Position numbers and translations under genes: made by a program
Source: Heterocephalus glaber
Lineage: Eukaryota; Chordata; Mammalia; Rodentia; Bathyergidae
Reading direction: 5' to 3'
Assembly: GCF_000247695.1 (NCBI RefSeq)
Contig: NW_004624784.1
Coordinates: 10,487,188-10,551,187, forward strand
DNA length: 64,000 nucleotides
Notes under the pieces: model-generated
Databases searched by the model: none
What the model saw: only the letters and a program-made list of their open reading frames with translations
What the model was told of the DNA's origin: nothing
Shown here: piece after piece, positions 21,686 through 33,110 of the stretch
Position numbering within the stretch: position 1 is the stretch's first letter
Layout of the letters: each line of letters starts with the position of its first letter

Positions 21686-23084
21686 CTGAACTGTACATAA
21701 ATGGCAAGAAAGAAACTGTTAGGGACCAGAGAGCAAATGGAATAAGAAAAATTGGGACAATAAATGTTGATCGCTCTGTTAAGAAAGGTATGATGAAGGA
21801 AAGAAAAAGATTACATCAGGAAAAGGGAATGCAGGATTTAGGAAGGGTATTAAGAAGAGAAAGACTTGTTTATAGATTGTGGGTTACAAACAGTGCCAGG
21901 TGGAGACTGTGGCTACAAAATGACACAGGTGGGGGTGGTAACGCTAAGCCAGGTTTCCAGAGGAGAGAGATCATGCACACAGGGGGAGAGCTGAGCCCAG
22001 AACAAAGGAAGAACTGGAGAAGCAGATACACCATGTTAAAACTACATTTCTACAGCATTTCACACTGGTCTCTTATTTGTCTTAACTGGTATAGGGTATG
22101 TTTTTAACTTGAGTTTACAAACAAGGGGTTACGTGTGAATTCTTTTCAACTTTGCCCCCAGAGAAGAAGAGTAAGGAGTGCTTCCCCCGAGGTGGCTTTG
22201 CTCCTCCATCCACTGTCTGTGAAACCCAAAGCACGTCCTTCTCTGGCCTCTAGAAACATCTGTCCAAAAGTCCCTGTCTCCTATTGGACCCTAGGATACT
22301 CTCCCCACAGCCTTCCCACGACTCTCTGCATAGAACCATTTCCATCCAACCTTATCTTGGCTCAGTACATCTCTGAGACTTTTTCTCACTGCACTTTAGG
22401 CTCATTTCCCACACTGGATGCTTCAGCACCACATGTTTCAAATTTAAGTGTGAGTTTCTGTTCTCAAACATTTAAAAGCAAAACTAATAAGTCTTAGAGG
22501 CTAGAGGCTTCTGGGCACTGAAAGCACTTGCCTTGGCATCACAGGTGTGGGTGGTTTCCTCCAAGAATGGATTCAGGCTCCTGGACCACCCTCTTCCACC
22601 TTCACTGTCAGACAACTGCATGAATCTGGGAGCTGGATCTGCAGTCAGCAGCCATTGCTGTGCTCCTTATCGCACACGATCAGACCACCACTCCCTGCTT
22701 GACAGTTGCTGCTCTCTAAGCCCCACATCTAGCACCTTTTCCATGCTCTTGACAAAAAGAGAATATGGATTCTCCATTCAAGAGGCTGGAAACCATGGTG
22801 ATGGCCATAACCATGGGATGGAGAAAGGGTGGGGGCTGGTAAAGACACATAGGGGAAGAGACCTTGCAAGATGGAGCATCAGTCTTTTGTGTCAGGCAGC
22901 AAGTGTGACCATCTCATCTTCATCCTTCCCAGAAGAGAGGACACCTCCCGGGAGAGGAAAACCACAGTGACCTCGTGCATATTGAAATGGGAGCTCACGG
23001 ATCCTTTTCCTGTCCTAAATAGTTGGTTTAAAAGCTTGGTTTGTAAGTGTTCCTAGAGGGCTGCTGTGACCTTGGAGGTGAGCT
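21686..23084. other. unannotated unique sequence
   Basis: ORFs of 147, 120 and 145 codons follow each other on the plus strand (21664-22970). They have no recognisable domains and differ in composition, so I do not call a gene. Confidence 0.3.
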
Positions 23085-23305
23085 TGGTACAATAGATAGA
23101 GCACAACCTTTGGAAGCAGCTCCAGATCCAAATGCCTACTCCTCTAGTAGTTGGTAACTGGCCATGGTGCTTTGTGCCCTGGGGTTCTTCATACATGCAA
23201 TGAGGGTAATGATGGTAACCTTGCAGAATTGTTGAGAGGACTGGAGACAATGTAGGGAAGACATCTCACACAAGGGCCTGGCACATGGCAAGTATTCATC
23301 AAGTG
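23085..23305 (+). mobile_element. MIR SINE
   Basis: 'tagagcacaacctttggaag', 'cagaattgttgagaggactg' and 'gggcctggcacatggcaagt' follow MIR sense order. Confidence 0.75.
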
Positions 23306-23814
23306 GCAACTTTTTACTCTGATCAGGGCCTGTGTGATAGTGCAGAGGAGCAGGCTTCAAGCCCAGCACAATTTGTCACTGTCCCCTTGCTGCCTCACAC
23401 CGCCAATCCCAAATCTGGCTGTGTGTTTAGGAGGAATGTGCTTCCAGGCAGCTCGGGGTCAGGACCAGTGGCAGCAGCAGAGGTGGTGGAGGAGAAGGGG
23501 GGCACCTCCCTGCAGCTCACCCTCTCTCACTCATGGGAGCAGCAGCAATCAGCTTCTCTTCTCCACTAACCTGTTTCCATGGTTCCCACCCAGACTGCCT
23601 CGAAAATCTGTCACACTTTTAGCATAATGTGCAGTGAGCACCACAGAAAATAGCTTTGTGTCACTGGCAGGGTCTGGGCCAGGCCCTTCCTCCTGTTCCC
23701 TGGGGAGGCCGCTGGCCTGGGGGGTCAGGCTGGGCACCTGCAGCACAGATCTCCTTTGAGTGTGCCACTCTGTCCAAATTACCTGTGCTCGCCAGGTCTC
23801 TCTCACAGGTGGAC
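23306..23814. other. unannotated GC-rich sequence
   Basis: Overlapping ORFs of up to 109 codons on both strands have no domains. Confidence 0.3.
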
Positions 23815-23985
23815 CCATTAATGGCATTGCATGTACAGCCTGTCAGCTCTCTAATTATAGCCTTCAGTGGAGAGCTGCCTGGTAGATTTCCATGCTTTCT
23901 GTTGGGTACCTTGATCCGTGCTGCTGTCAAAAAAAGTTACGGTGTAGCCTGCCTGTCTGAGCATAGCTGCCTGTTCTTGTTTTAA
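23815..23985. promoter_or_regulatory. candidate conserved non-coding block
   Basis: A repeat-free block with 'ttaatggcattgcatgtaca' (octamer-like ATTGCAT) and 'ctctaattatagcc' (homeodomain core). Assigned by appearance only. Confidence 0.25.
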
Positions 23986-24054
23986 CTGGTGTTTTATTTG
24001 GTTTTTTTAAAATGATAAACCAGTTTTTGAAGAAAGGACAGAAAAATGGCAAGT

Positions 24055-24245
24055 AGGGAAACCATAGAACCTGAAGTCAGAAAATGTGAAAGCTCACTTT
24101 CATCATCTATTTGCGGAGTCATTGTGAGCATGTCACTTAACCTCTCTGAGTTTATAACATGGAGATGACAGTAAAGCTACCCTAAGAGCTGTTGCGACAA
24201 CAGATGAGATAGTGTGTGGGAAAATCTTTCTTAACTATACAGCTG
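24055..24245 (+). mobile_element. MIR SINE
   Basis: 'gcatgtcacttaacctctct', 'taacatggagatgacagtaa' and 'acagatgagatagtgtgtgg' are in MIR order. Confidence 0.8.
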
Positions 24246-24274
24246 TAAAAGAACGTTCATGATTCTTGTTGAAT

Positions 24275-24445
24275 TCTGAATAGGGAGACATGAATTTGGA
24301 CCTCAGTATGCAATTAGCTTGCTGAATGACTTTGGATAAATCACGTAACCTCTCCGAGCCCCTGTTTTCTTGCCAATCAATGAGTCAAGAGTGATAACAA
24401 ACACCTTATCTCATAAGATTGTGGTGGTGGAAACCAACTGAAATC
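24275..24445 (+). mobile_element. MIR SINE
   Basis: 'aatgactttggataaatcac', 'gtaacctctccgagcccctg' and 'tcataagattgtgg' give a second MIR in tandem with the one before. Confidence 0.8.
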
Positions 24446-24689
24446 AAATACATGAAATCACCTTGAAAAACATGAAGAGTTCCATACTGTAAGCCAGTGG
24501 TATCAGATAAAGCAAACCTGCAAATATGAATAGAGAGCTAAAGGCTCTAGATATTTCACTGACCCTGTTCTCTTCAGCTTGCGCCATGTGCTCCGGATTG
24601 GGGTTCCAGGAGGCAGTGGAGCTATGAGCCACAAGAGGGTCTTGGTGGGCAATTCAGCCCCACACAATAGAAGGACTAAGCTCTGTTGA

Positions 24690-24915
24690 GCACTCACCCT
24701 GGTCCATGTAGTATACACTCCATGTGCATTATCTTAGCTACATGGGGACTAATGGTGAATACCTCATTCTGCTCTACATTATATGATCATCTTACAACAA
24801 TCCCATTATACAGCCAAGAAATTTGGGGTTCTGAGGGATTAGGTAATGGACCCAAGGTCACATGACTAATAAAAAGCAAAGCTAGGTTTGATTCATCTGT
24901 GCACTCTCCATTAAA
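24690..24915 (-). mobile_element. MIR SINE
   Basis: Antisense MIR: 'tgttgagcactcaccctggt', 'cttacaacaatcccattata', 'cccaaggtcacatgactaat'. Confidence 0.8.
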
Positions 24916-25170
24916 CCCTCAGAGGTTCAGCTGAAAGTGTCTTTCAGAGCTCTTAGTACACTCATACCAGGAGTGGAGGGGTAGTAGCCTGGGGACCAAG
25001 CATCAGGGATGGGATCTGGTAAAAATGCCAGGGAACACTGAAAAATCTTAACAAAACATACATCACCGTCTTTGCAGAAAAGCAAAATTTCTTTCCACTG
25101 CTTGCCTCATCCGATGTGTGAAGGTGCACATGTACACACACACCACCACCACGCAAATACGCACACCCAC

Positions 25171-25313
25171 CTGATCCTCTGCAGTCCGGATGGAAAACTC
25201 CACCCCGTATGACTGCCAGTCCCCGGCACCCACTAGCTGCCTCACCCAGTTGTCACCACTGAAGCTTTCGATCACCAGCTCAGCCTTCACCCTCCGTGAC
25301 AGCAGGGCAACAC
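25171..25313 (-). CDS. candidate coding exon, gene unknown
   Basis: On the minus strand an open frame ending at a donor-like CAG/gtgggt (3' edge at 25171) encodes a segment including VKAELVIESFSGDNWVRQLV and GAGDWQSYGVEFSIRTAEDQ. Codon third positions are strongly G/C and the residue mix looks globular. An in-frame stop lies at 25321-25323, so an acceptor must fall within about 25290-25320; none there has a good pyrimidine tract. I do not recognise the protein. It could be a real exon, a pseudogene piece or chance. Confidence 0.25.
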
Positions 25314-25574
25314 TCTTCACTCACCTCAGAGGGGCCTGTCTCTCTCAATGGAATCTGCTGGACAAATACAGAAAGTGAAGTCCACAGCAAGCCTTTACTC
25401 TGCTCAAGAATCCTCATTTTTGAAGGAAAACATTTTTAATGCCAAAAAAAGGTAGTAAAGAGCACTGCCCAGGAGAAAATATACCACTTCCTAGGTCAGT
25501 TGCTGCATGATCCCCTTTCCATCATCCAGGAAGTGCTCAGTCCTGACATCCAACAAGCCACTGGGGACAAAACA

Positions 25575-25725
25575 TGCCTTTGAGACTTAGAGACCCAGCT
25601 TTGCTGTGTGCCCTCAAGCAGTTTGCTTCTCCTATCTGGGCTTTCTTCCTTTGCTCCCCTGCAAAATTAAGGGGATGGACTAAATAAATGCCCCTTTGAA
25701 CTATAAGAGCTTCTACTCATGATCT
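25575..25725 (+). mobile_element. MIR fragment
   Basis: 'gagacttagagacccagctt', 'gtgtgccctcaagcagtttg' and 'aaattaaggggatggac' follow the MIR order. Confidence 0.5.
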
Positions 25726-26829
25726 CCACCAGAGCTGTTCTTTTCCCACTGCCCTGTACAGAATGCAAAGGAGCAGTCAGTACTAACAATTAAAGTCTCC
25801 TGCTCTGCCCTAGAAGGTGGCAACCTGACACCCTTGGAAACCACAACTCCCAACTATTGGCTCAGGTAGGAAATCAGGCACCTGCCACCTTGATTCGTAG
25901 TAAATCTAGCTCATGACAAAGTAGCCAGCTCAGAAAGGATGTTCCATGAAGAGGTGCTAAATGGATGGGTGAGTAAATGAATGAGCATCTTTGATTTTCT
26001 TCTCCCCTCCTTCTAATATCTTCTGATGTGAGTCTCTCCCAGAGTCCATCCAAAACCTCACCTGGGCCAGTGGCCCACACTTGAGTGAAGATTTGCTTGC
26101 AGTACTGTGGCTTTGCCTCACCATACTCCAGGTAGCTAAATGTTCTTTGTGCAATGAGTAACCCTTTATCTATCAGGTAATTGGCTATCAGGGAGGCCAA
26201 TTACAACAGAGACCACATTAATAAAAGGCTACAGGAGTGTATTTGACTATGGGTACACAATGAATTACTTTAATTTGCAAAGAAAACTCTTCTGGTCTAG
26301 GGAGGCTGTTTTGCTGGCAGAGAGATGGATACCTAGAGAGGCTTAGCTCCTGCTCCTCAGGGATGCCCGATAGGGGAGAAAGTCTCAGGATGCAACTACT
26401 TGATTCATTTTGTTAATCAGCATATTGGCTGAACATCTGCACCGCTTTCTGAGTGTCAGCATCTCTCCTCCTGTGATGCCCATAGCAGCGATGGGGCAGC
26501 TGCCCAAGCAGCCCCTGCAGCACCTACAGAGAGACCAGCCCCTAGCTGCTGGCACTAGGACTTTGTTTTTGCAGGTGGAGAGTTAAGAAGAGGAAGGAAG
26601 CCCAGGACTGTCTCACCTGGGGATCTGAGGAGGCCTCGGATTTAAATTCTGTACATCACACTATGATTGTACTTACTCCCCCCTTTTGTTTTTGAGCTAA
26701 ACATATCCAGCGTCTGTCTCTGAGGTCTTAGCAAGATGTCACCTCTTCTGGAAAACCTCTCCTGGCTTCCTTAGCCTGAACAAGGAACTCAAAGTATTGA
26801 TGGTCTTTTTGTTATCATGGGTAGCTAGT
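25726..26829. other. unannotated unique sequence
   Basis: A 108-codon minus-strand ORF (26200-25874) lacks any domain. No repeats are evident. Confidence 0.3.
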
Positions 26830-27055
26830 GGTGAAACATAATCCTAAAGTCAAAATATCTGGGTTCAAACTCCTGCTGTAGGTAACTTGGGGCAAGTTAC
26901 TTACCTTCTCAGTGCCTGGCCATTCTCATCTCTAAAATGAGCTAACAGTATCTTCTTCATATAGTTGCTGTGAAGATTAAATGAGATAATATAGGCAAAG
27001 CACCTAACAATATGTCTGACACATAGTAAGTACCTATCATAACCATCATCCTCAT
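26830..27055 (+). mobile_element. MIR SINE
   Basis: 'tctgggttcaaactcctgct', 'ggggcaagttacttaccttc', 'attaaatgagataatatagg' and 'tctgacacatagtaagtacc': a well-kept MIR. Confidence 0.9.
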
Positions 27056-28959
27056 TTCTGTTTACAAGCTTATCAGTTCTGAGAAGGGGGGAGTTACACA
27101 TATGTTCTGTCCATACACACTGCTCAGTGGCAAAGGAAGTTCTCGAGCAGCACTGTGCCTCTGTGGGGGACTCCAGCTAGGCATCGGAAGTCCCCTCCTT
27201 GCAAGAGGTGAGATCTGATTCCTTAATATAAATCTCCCTCCTTGCCTCTCTCTGCAGCCAGACAGCCCCTCCCTCCCACATAGGTTACATTTGATGCAAT
27301 ACAGCAAAGTGAGGCGGGGAAAGAAAGAGAGTAAACAGCCAAGTGTAAACGGCTGGGAGATACCAGCCTCCCTGGTGGGTGGGCCTCTGGAGAGGGCAAC
27401 CTCAGCATCAACGCCTCCATGTGGAACCCAGGAGGTGCTAGCTACGTTAAATGCCGATTACTCCTGGGGCATGCAGTTACTGCACTGTGGTACCCCACCC
27501 CCTGAAGCACCTGATTGCTTAAGCATCTCTGCAAAATGTTTATTTTTTTTTTTCCCCATGAATGTTTAATCATGCCTCTCCCGAAAGTCGCTGGAGACAG
27601 CCTGATCAACCCTATTTGTCACAGGACAATTCAGAGTGTGACCGCCACCTCTGTTCTCTCTGCTTCACTGTCCCCAGCCTGCTCCCCCAGAGTCCCCCAC
27701 CCACTGCACCAAGCCCAGGGTGTCCGGCAATCCCAGCTGGCTGATGGATTTAAGGTGAGACCATGCTGAGCCCCTGCACTCCAGTCTGCTGGTAGCTGGG
27801 GTCCTCGTTTACCAGCTGCAGGCTCTGGCCGCCCTGTGCAAAGAAGAGACAGAGGGAATCCCAGCAGCCCCCAGCCAAAACCCCTCTTGGACAGTTGTGC
27901 TCTCAGACCCCAGATGAAGCAGAGGGAACCTTGAGGCTGACCCACTTAAGAATTCTGAAGCTGCTTTTTAGTCCTCCTCTTTGCTAGGCTCTCTTCAATT
28001 TTCTTTCTTTATCCAAAGCCATCTGCATAAACAGAGACCAAAGAAAGGACTCAGATCCTCTCCTTGCCTTGCCCCAATTCCTGCAGAATGCATTGCCTAG
28101 CTGACCCGCCATTTGACACGGGAGGGGTGGGACGCCGGGGTCCTGTGGAACTCCCAGCCAAAGCAGAATAGCCCAACTCACTCATTTCCCCTTCCTCTCG
28201 TTCCCCACTCATTCTACCTCTGCTTCAGGCAGCTCCCAGCATTCCTCCTCCCTTTCACTTATCCTCAGCCTCCTGGGATTATGGGGAAAGCCATTACCTC
28301 AGGATTAAGCTTCAGTTTGATTCTCATCAAAGACTCCGGTCACCGAGTATTTGCTTAACACCAGACCTTTCAGGCCCCATCAAATTTAACAAGGCCTGAC
28401 AGATTTGGGATTAAACAGAGAAACCCAGACAAATCCATACTTTCATAGGAGCCCCCAGTGACTGAAGCAGGACAAGTAGGATTCTAGAGAAAGAGAGACC
28501 CTAAAGTTAGTGTTGGCATTGTGTAAGCATGACAGCGGCTTTGCTTCCCAGGCTGACAGCCAGTGCTGACCTCAGCCCTCACCCAGCTCCCCAGACTGGA
28601 TTTGATCCTTTTACCCTCTTGAGTGAGGAAGCTCAGACATGCTCAGTGCACCCTGGATTCAGGATACAGGGACTGTAGGGGATCCAGGAATAGGGCAATA
28701 GTGGCAATGTGCGAGGAGCGCACCCCTCTAAGCTGTTCTAAACTCAGTCCTGAGTTTAGAGGACTTTGCTCGGAGCAACTCTGTTCTCCCCATGGCCTTG
28801 CTCCATGAAGGTCTGGTTTCTCCAGGTCTTACCCACCATCCCCACCTCAACTGCACCATCTCCACCTGGCTTGTAGCAAGGACAGCAAGCTCTGGGTGGC
28901 AGATCTAGGCCAACCTTGCAAGCTCATTTCAAAAATCATTTTGCTACACGCATAATTGA
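27056..28959. other. unannotated unique sequence
   Basis: About 1.9 kb with no clear repeat. ORFs of 92, 104 and 84 codons are in GC-rich DNA on both strands and show no domains. Bases 27555-27650 lack repeats and may be conserved, which was not tested. Confidence 0.3.
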
Positions 28960-29135
28960 AAAGAGCATGCTGCAGTAGAAAGCTTAGGGGCACCAAAGCA
29001 GGTGTCAAATCTGACTTACTGGAGTGTGTGACTCCTTTCTGGCTTGAAACCGCTGTTTCCTTATCTCTAGGATGGGAGCAGATAGTAATGAACCTCCTCC
29101 AAGAATTGTTGGAGAAATATAAGAAGTCATGTAAA
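28960..29135 (+). mobile_element. MIR SINE
   Basis: 'caggtgtcaaatctgactta', 'cgctgtttccttatctctag', 'ggatgggagcagatagtaat' are MIR-like in order. Confidence 0.65.
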
Positions 29136-29569
29136 ATTTCCCACAACATTACTTGGGAAAGTTTGGCAAAGTACATGCCCAGCTACATGCTTTCTTTCCT
29201 CCTTCCTTTGTTGTTTATGAAATGTGATTAATCAATAAAATAAAATACTTCGACCTCTTGTTCCCTCATTCAATTTTTTTACCAGAAGCAAGTCCAATGC
29301 ACCTTTCCTCTACTGAGCTCCCAAAAAGGTGCAGAGTTGGACAAAAATCATGCATGATTAACACCAAAGAAGTAGCAATTGTTGCATTTCTTTGAGGCCT
29401 GTTGCCTGATTTATCTCAGGCTCTCTGCCCAGTTCCTTTTGGCCCTGCCTGGCTGCTAATTTGCACTACTGCCTTTACGCTCCAAGAGCCTGGCTGAGGC
29501 TCAAACTTCATCTGCTGAAGTGAGGGAGTTGGAGGAGGGGGCATTAGAGAGGCACCACTTTCACTTTTA
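29136..29569. other. unannotated sequence
   Basis: Repeat-free and without ORFs of note. Confidence 0.3.
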
Positions 29570-29780
29570 TTACCAGTACGAAGAAAAACAATGCCTTGTG
29601 TTTACTGAAAATTAATTTTTTGGAAATTACATTGTCATTTGTTTTACTCTTCTTAATTAAAATTTACTTGGTGAAGAGAACACCCCATAAATTAACTCAA
29701 AATGCAACAGCAAATTAATTAGCATTTAGTTACTAGACATTTCTCACAGACTGGACAAATTGTTTTCAGGCTGTTGCTTG
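29570..29780. promoter_or_regulatory. candidate conserved non-coding block
   Basis: Dense TAAT/ATTA homeodomain cores in a repeat-free block: 'tgaaaattaattttttgg', 'cttcttaattaaaattta', 'cataaattaactc' and 'gcaaattaattagcattt'. This clustering is typical of deeply conserved developmental enhancers. Confidence 0.35.
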
Positions 29781-30131
29781 CATTTGGTACCAGTGGATGT
29801 GTGCAGGGCTGGGGGGGTTCCTGGGGTTATTTTGGCTGGTGCCCCCAGATAGTCCTTGCCAGTATCCCTCAGGCCACCCTGACCTCTAGGTCAAGGCCTG
29901 CCTTCTATATCTTCACGTAGAGGATAGTAAGACCCTCTCTGGAACAATTAGGAAGAAAAGACAACATAGTATAGAAAGACTATGTTGGAGGCTCCTCACT
30001 TGGAAGCCAGAAGATGGCCACAGTGACATGAGGAGGCCTCTTCTAGCAAAAGGGATCTTAGATTTTATGAAACCTGGACTTAGAGACATCGATGCTGAGC
30101 TAACTTTCTTTATTCTTAAATTACATGACAG
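29781..30131. other. unannotated sequence
   Basis: No repeat or ORF supported. The last 25 bases, pyrimidine-poor and ending 'acatgacag', precede the exon candidate. Confidence 0.3.
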
Positions 30132-30207
30132 ATTCCTGTTGGACCCCGGGAGAATCTTCTGAAAGTAAAGAACTGGAATGGTGGAAAGGAATTATACAAG
30201 AAACAAG
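30132..30207 (+). other. candidate exon (coding or lncRNA)
   Basis: An acceptor-like 'cttaaattacatgacag' is followed by 76 bases and an excellent donor, CAAG/gtgagt, at 30208. One frame is open throughout (begins IPVGPRENLLK). A 76-base exon changes the reading phase. No matching partner exon was found in the window. Confidence 0.25.
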
Positions 30208-30259
30208 GTGAGTTGCACTGTTTCTGCTGGAAAATTATCTTTTCTCATGCAAAAGGGCA

Positions 30260-30475
30260 CAGGGTGTTTAGACCAAGTGGTTAAGGACCAAAGCAGGATG
30301 CCCTACATTTGAATCCTAGCTCATATTGCTGCTCTGTGACCTTAGGTAAGTCACCTAGCCTTTCTTGACCTTGGAATAACTCCTATCTTCTGAGATTGCT
30401 AGGAGGAATGAACTAGACGTAGTCGGGAAAGTCTTGAGAATAGGGCCTGACACATGGCAAGGGCTCAGGGTGCAC
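30260..30475 (+). mobile_element. MIR SINE
   Basis: 'gaccaagtggttaaggacca', 'tctgtgaccttaggtaagtc', 'gggcctgacacatggcaagg' are clear MIR landmarks. Confidence 0.85.
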
Positions 30476-30670
30476 CAGGTTGGAGCCCATCCTGGCCACT
30501 CAACAGGATTCAAACTTCTCAATGCCTCAATTTCCTTATCTGCATAGTGGAGACAAAAAGAGGTTCTTGCTTTGAGGCATAAATGATTTACTACATGCAC
30601 AGGGTTTAGATGTGTAGAATAGTGCCTAACATATAATGCTCAATAAGTGATTTATTGTTATTATCATTAT
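30476..30670 (+). mobile_element. MIR SINE
   Basis: 'cctcaatttccttatctgca', 'tagtgcctaacatataatgc' and 'tcaataagtgatttattgtt' mark a second MIR directly after the first. Confidence 0.75.
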
Positions 30671-31274
30671 TATTTATTTTACCAACATCCGTCTTGACAT
30701 TGTGACATGGAACCAAAAGCTCTAAAGGAGGCTCTCCGCAGCTATCTGAGGGGGAGCCACAATGCCAGGGTGGAGGTGGGCTCTTCCTGAGGAAGACTTC
30801 CCACAGCACACATGCCAACAGCAGCAAGGTCGTTAACACAGCCTGATTCCTTCGAGCTATGCAAAGCAGCAGCCTCATAAATAGTTCCCCTTCTTGACAA
30901 ACAGGAGGGACAGCCTGAAATGGGAGCTCACTGATAAACAATGATATATGGTGGGTTTCTCTGGCAAACAGCTGCACTCCTGCAGAGCTGTTTCCTTTGT
31001 GGAGGAAGAGGGAGACAGAAGTGACCCAACTCTGTGATCAGAAGAGGTGATACATGGAGGTGAAGCCCCATCTGGCCCACTGTCAAATCTCTCTCCAGAG
31101 TGAGAGGTCCTCCAGAGGTAGTTCCCTGGCTGTCCAACAGCCAGGCAATGAGGCAGGAACAAGAAGAACAAGAGGCAGCAGGGCCCTCTTACCAGACCAA
31201 TGTCCCTTCTTCAGTGACCAGAAGTCTGCTAGAAGCAGAGCCAATGGCCAAACTGGAAAAGCACCTTTGCTGGG
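30671..31274. other. unannotated sequence
   Basis: Several overlapping ORFs (up to 123 codons) on both strands have no domains. Confidence 0.3.
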
Positions 31275-31500
31275 CACTGTGTTAAGGGCAGGTATTCTGA
31301 ATAGGAAGAGCTGGTTCAAATCCTAGCTCCAACCACTTACCACTCCTCATGGCCCAGTGCAAATTACCTAACACCTCACTGCCTCCATGGTCCCAGGGGT
31401 AAGACAGAGATAATTACAATGCCTCACCCACAAGGTCATTGTGAGAATGATAACAGTCAAGACTAGAAAGTGCTTACACAACCCAACACCTGTAATAAAA
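31275..31500 (+). mobile_element. MIR SINE
   Basis: 'agctggttcaaatcctagct', 'gtgcaaattacctaacacct', 'cattgtgagaatgataacag' and 'agaaagtgcttaca' follow MIR order. Confidence 0.8.
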
Positions 31501-31544
31501 GAAGCAGTATGTATCTGTTTGGCACTAAAAGTCTAATTTCATCC

Positions 31545-31900
31545 ACAAAGTATGTGACATTCATTTACTTAACACATTTTTATGGGGCACTTGTTACATA
31601 GGAGATGTCATATTCTGTGTTCAGAGCATGTGAGCAAGCAAGAAACAGCCTGGCATTCAGCGAAGGGTGCCCATTACATAGTGAGGTGCATCCAAGCATA
31701 TTCCTATAAATGATATTGTCCCCATCAAACCTCACATTGTCTGTCATTTATTTCATTCTACAAATATTTATGGAGCAGCCATAATGTGCCAGGTACAGTG
31801 GGAAATGCTGGGAATATAGCTGGCCACACAGAAAGTGTCCTTACCTTTAGAGTGAACAGTCTGATGATAACACAGTCTGTGAGAGATACTGCTGCAGCCT
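31545..31900 (-). mobile_element. L2 LINE 3' region
   Basis: Antisense L2: 'cattctacaaatatttatgg', 'taatgtgccaggtacagtgg', 'tgctgggaatatagctggc'. Confidence 0.7.
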
Positions 31901-31943
31901 CCTCAGCACCCATTCTCTCTAATAGTGCCCCCCATACGGCCCA

Positions 31944-32093
31944 TGCTACGATTTGAAAGTTTCCTCCCAAGGTCCATATATTAAAGGCTTGGCTCCCAAC
32001 CTATGGGTCTACAGGGAGGTGCTGAAACTTTTCAAAAGCAGGGTCTAGTGGAAGAAAGTTAGGTCATAGAGAGTGAGCCCTTGAAGAGGATAT

Positions 32094-32130
<37 letters not shown>

Positions 32131-32324
32131 TTTCCATGAGGTGAGCAACCTCTTCCACCATGGGATCCTGCCATGATGTTCTGCCTTGCCACTAGTCCCA
32201 AAGCAACAAGACCAAAAGACCATGGACTGAAACCTATGAAGCCATGATTCAAAATGAATCATTCCTGCTTTTAATTTATTGTCTCAGTATCTTGTTCACA
32301 ACAACAGAACGACAATTAACTTAG
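31944..32324 (+). mobile_element. ERVL-MaLR LTR (MST/ORR-like) with CT expansion
   Basis: Landmarks: 'acgatttgaaagtttcctcc', 'gaagaaagttaggtcata', 'gttctgccttgcc', 'ccatggactgaaacctatga', with the 3' end at 'aattaacttag'. The internal CT tract of the family has grown to about 15 units. Confidence 0.78.
32096..32125. repeat. (CT)n microsatellite
   Basis: About 15 uninterrupted CT units inside the MaLR LTR. Confidence 0.97.
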
Positions 32325-32659
32325 TCGAGCACAGCCCAAATGGTCTGGTACCCTTACTTCAGCACTCGTGGGCTTAACAACCCTTGCACTGGTTGTTCTA
32401 GAAATAGGCTTACAAGTCAATTTCTATAGAAGAGACATGAGAGAAGACTGCAGGAGAGCCTGGGAAACTTGCTCCCACAAGAGAGATCCAGGAAGAGACC
32501 ATCTCTCTCCTTCCTCAGCATAGTGCCATGTCTGGTGATGTCTGGGTCTGGTAAGCATTTTAGACCAGCCCAAAGATAAAGCTGATACTCAGGATGGAAG
32601 ACAGCAGAGACAAAAAGAATCTGGACCTGGGTAACACCCCTGGGATCCTGCATCTACCA

Positions 32660-32765
32660 CCACTGAAGCCTGACTTACCTTCAGATCTTTAGTTATATGT
32701 GAGAATAAATCTTCCTGTTGTTAAGCCAGCTGGACTCTGGGTCTCTGTTCTTTGTTGCTAAACCA
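32660..32765 (+). mobile_element. MLT1-like LTR 3' end fragment
   Basis: 'atgtgagaataaatcttcct' and 'gttgttaagccagctggact' resemble the 3' end of MLT1-type LTRs. Confidence 0.4.
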
Positions 32766-32774
32766 TCCTGAGAA

Positions 32775-32862
32775 GGGCCAGGGATGTAGCTCAGTGGAAC
32801 CATGCCTGCCTCACAAGCGTAAGGTCCTAAGTTCGATCCCCGGTATCAAAAAAAAAAAAAAG
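32775..32862 (+). mobile_element. ID-type SINE
   Basis: 'gggccagggatgtagctcag' (A box) to 'gttcgatccccggtatc' (B box) and a 13-A tail. A short duplication, ATCCTGAG, lies at 32765-32772 and 32864-32871. Confidence 0.88.
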
Positions 32863-32919
32863 AATCCTGAGGAATCACAGACCAATAACAATACATATCA
32901 CCATTAGTACTTAACATTA

Positions 32920-33110
32920 AAATGCCCCTGACATTTCATAATACACTTTCACATTCATTATTTTATTTTATTTTCCAAACACCATGCGAAAGGTCTTTTC
33001 ATCCTTATCTTACAGGTGGGGAAGCAAAGGCTCAGGGGCTTTTGGTGACCTGCCAATGTGTTCAGCTGGAAAATGCTGAGCTGTTCTGTCCTGAACATAG
33101 GTTGGCTGAC
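32920..33110 (-). mobile_element. MIR SINE
   Basis: 'ccatgcgaaaggtcttttca', 'ccttatcttacaggtgggga', 'agcaaaggctcaggggct' are antisense MIR. Confidence 0.7.

Noticed and set aside
21664..22970. Three successive plus-strand ORFs of 147, 120 and 145 codons, as if a gene
   Set aside because: The first starts in an L2 tail, the three differ in composition, and no splice pattern or domain links them.
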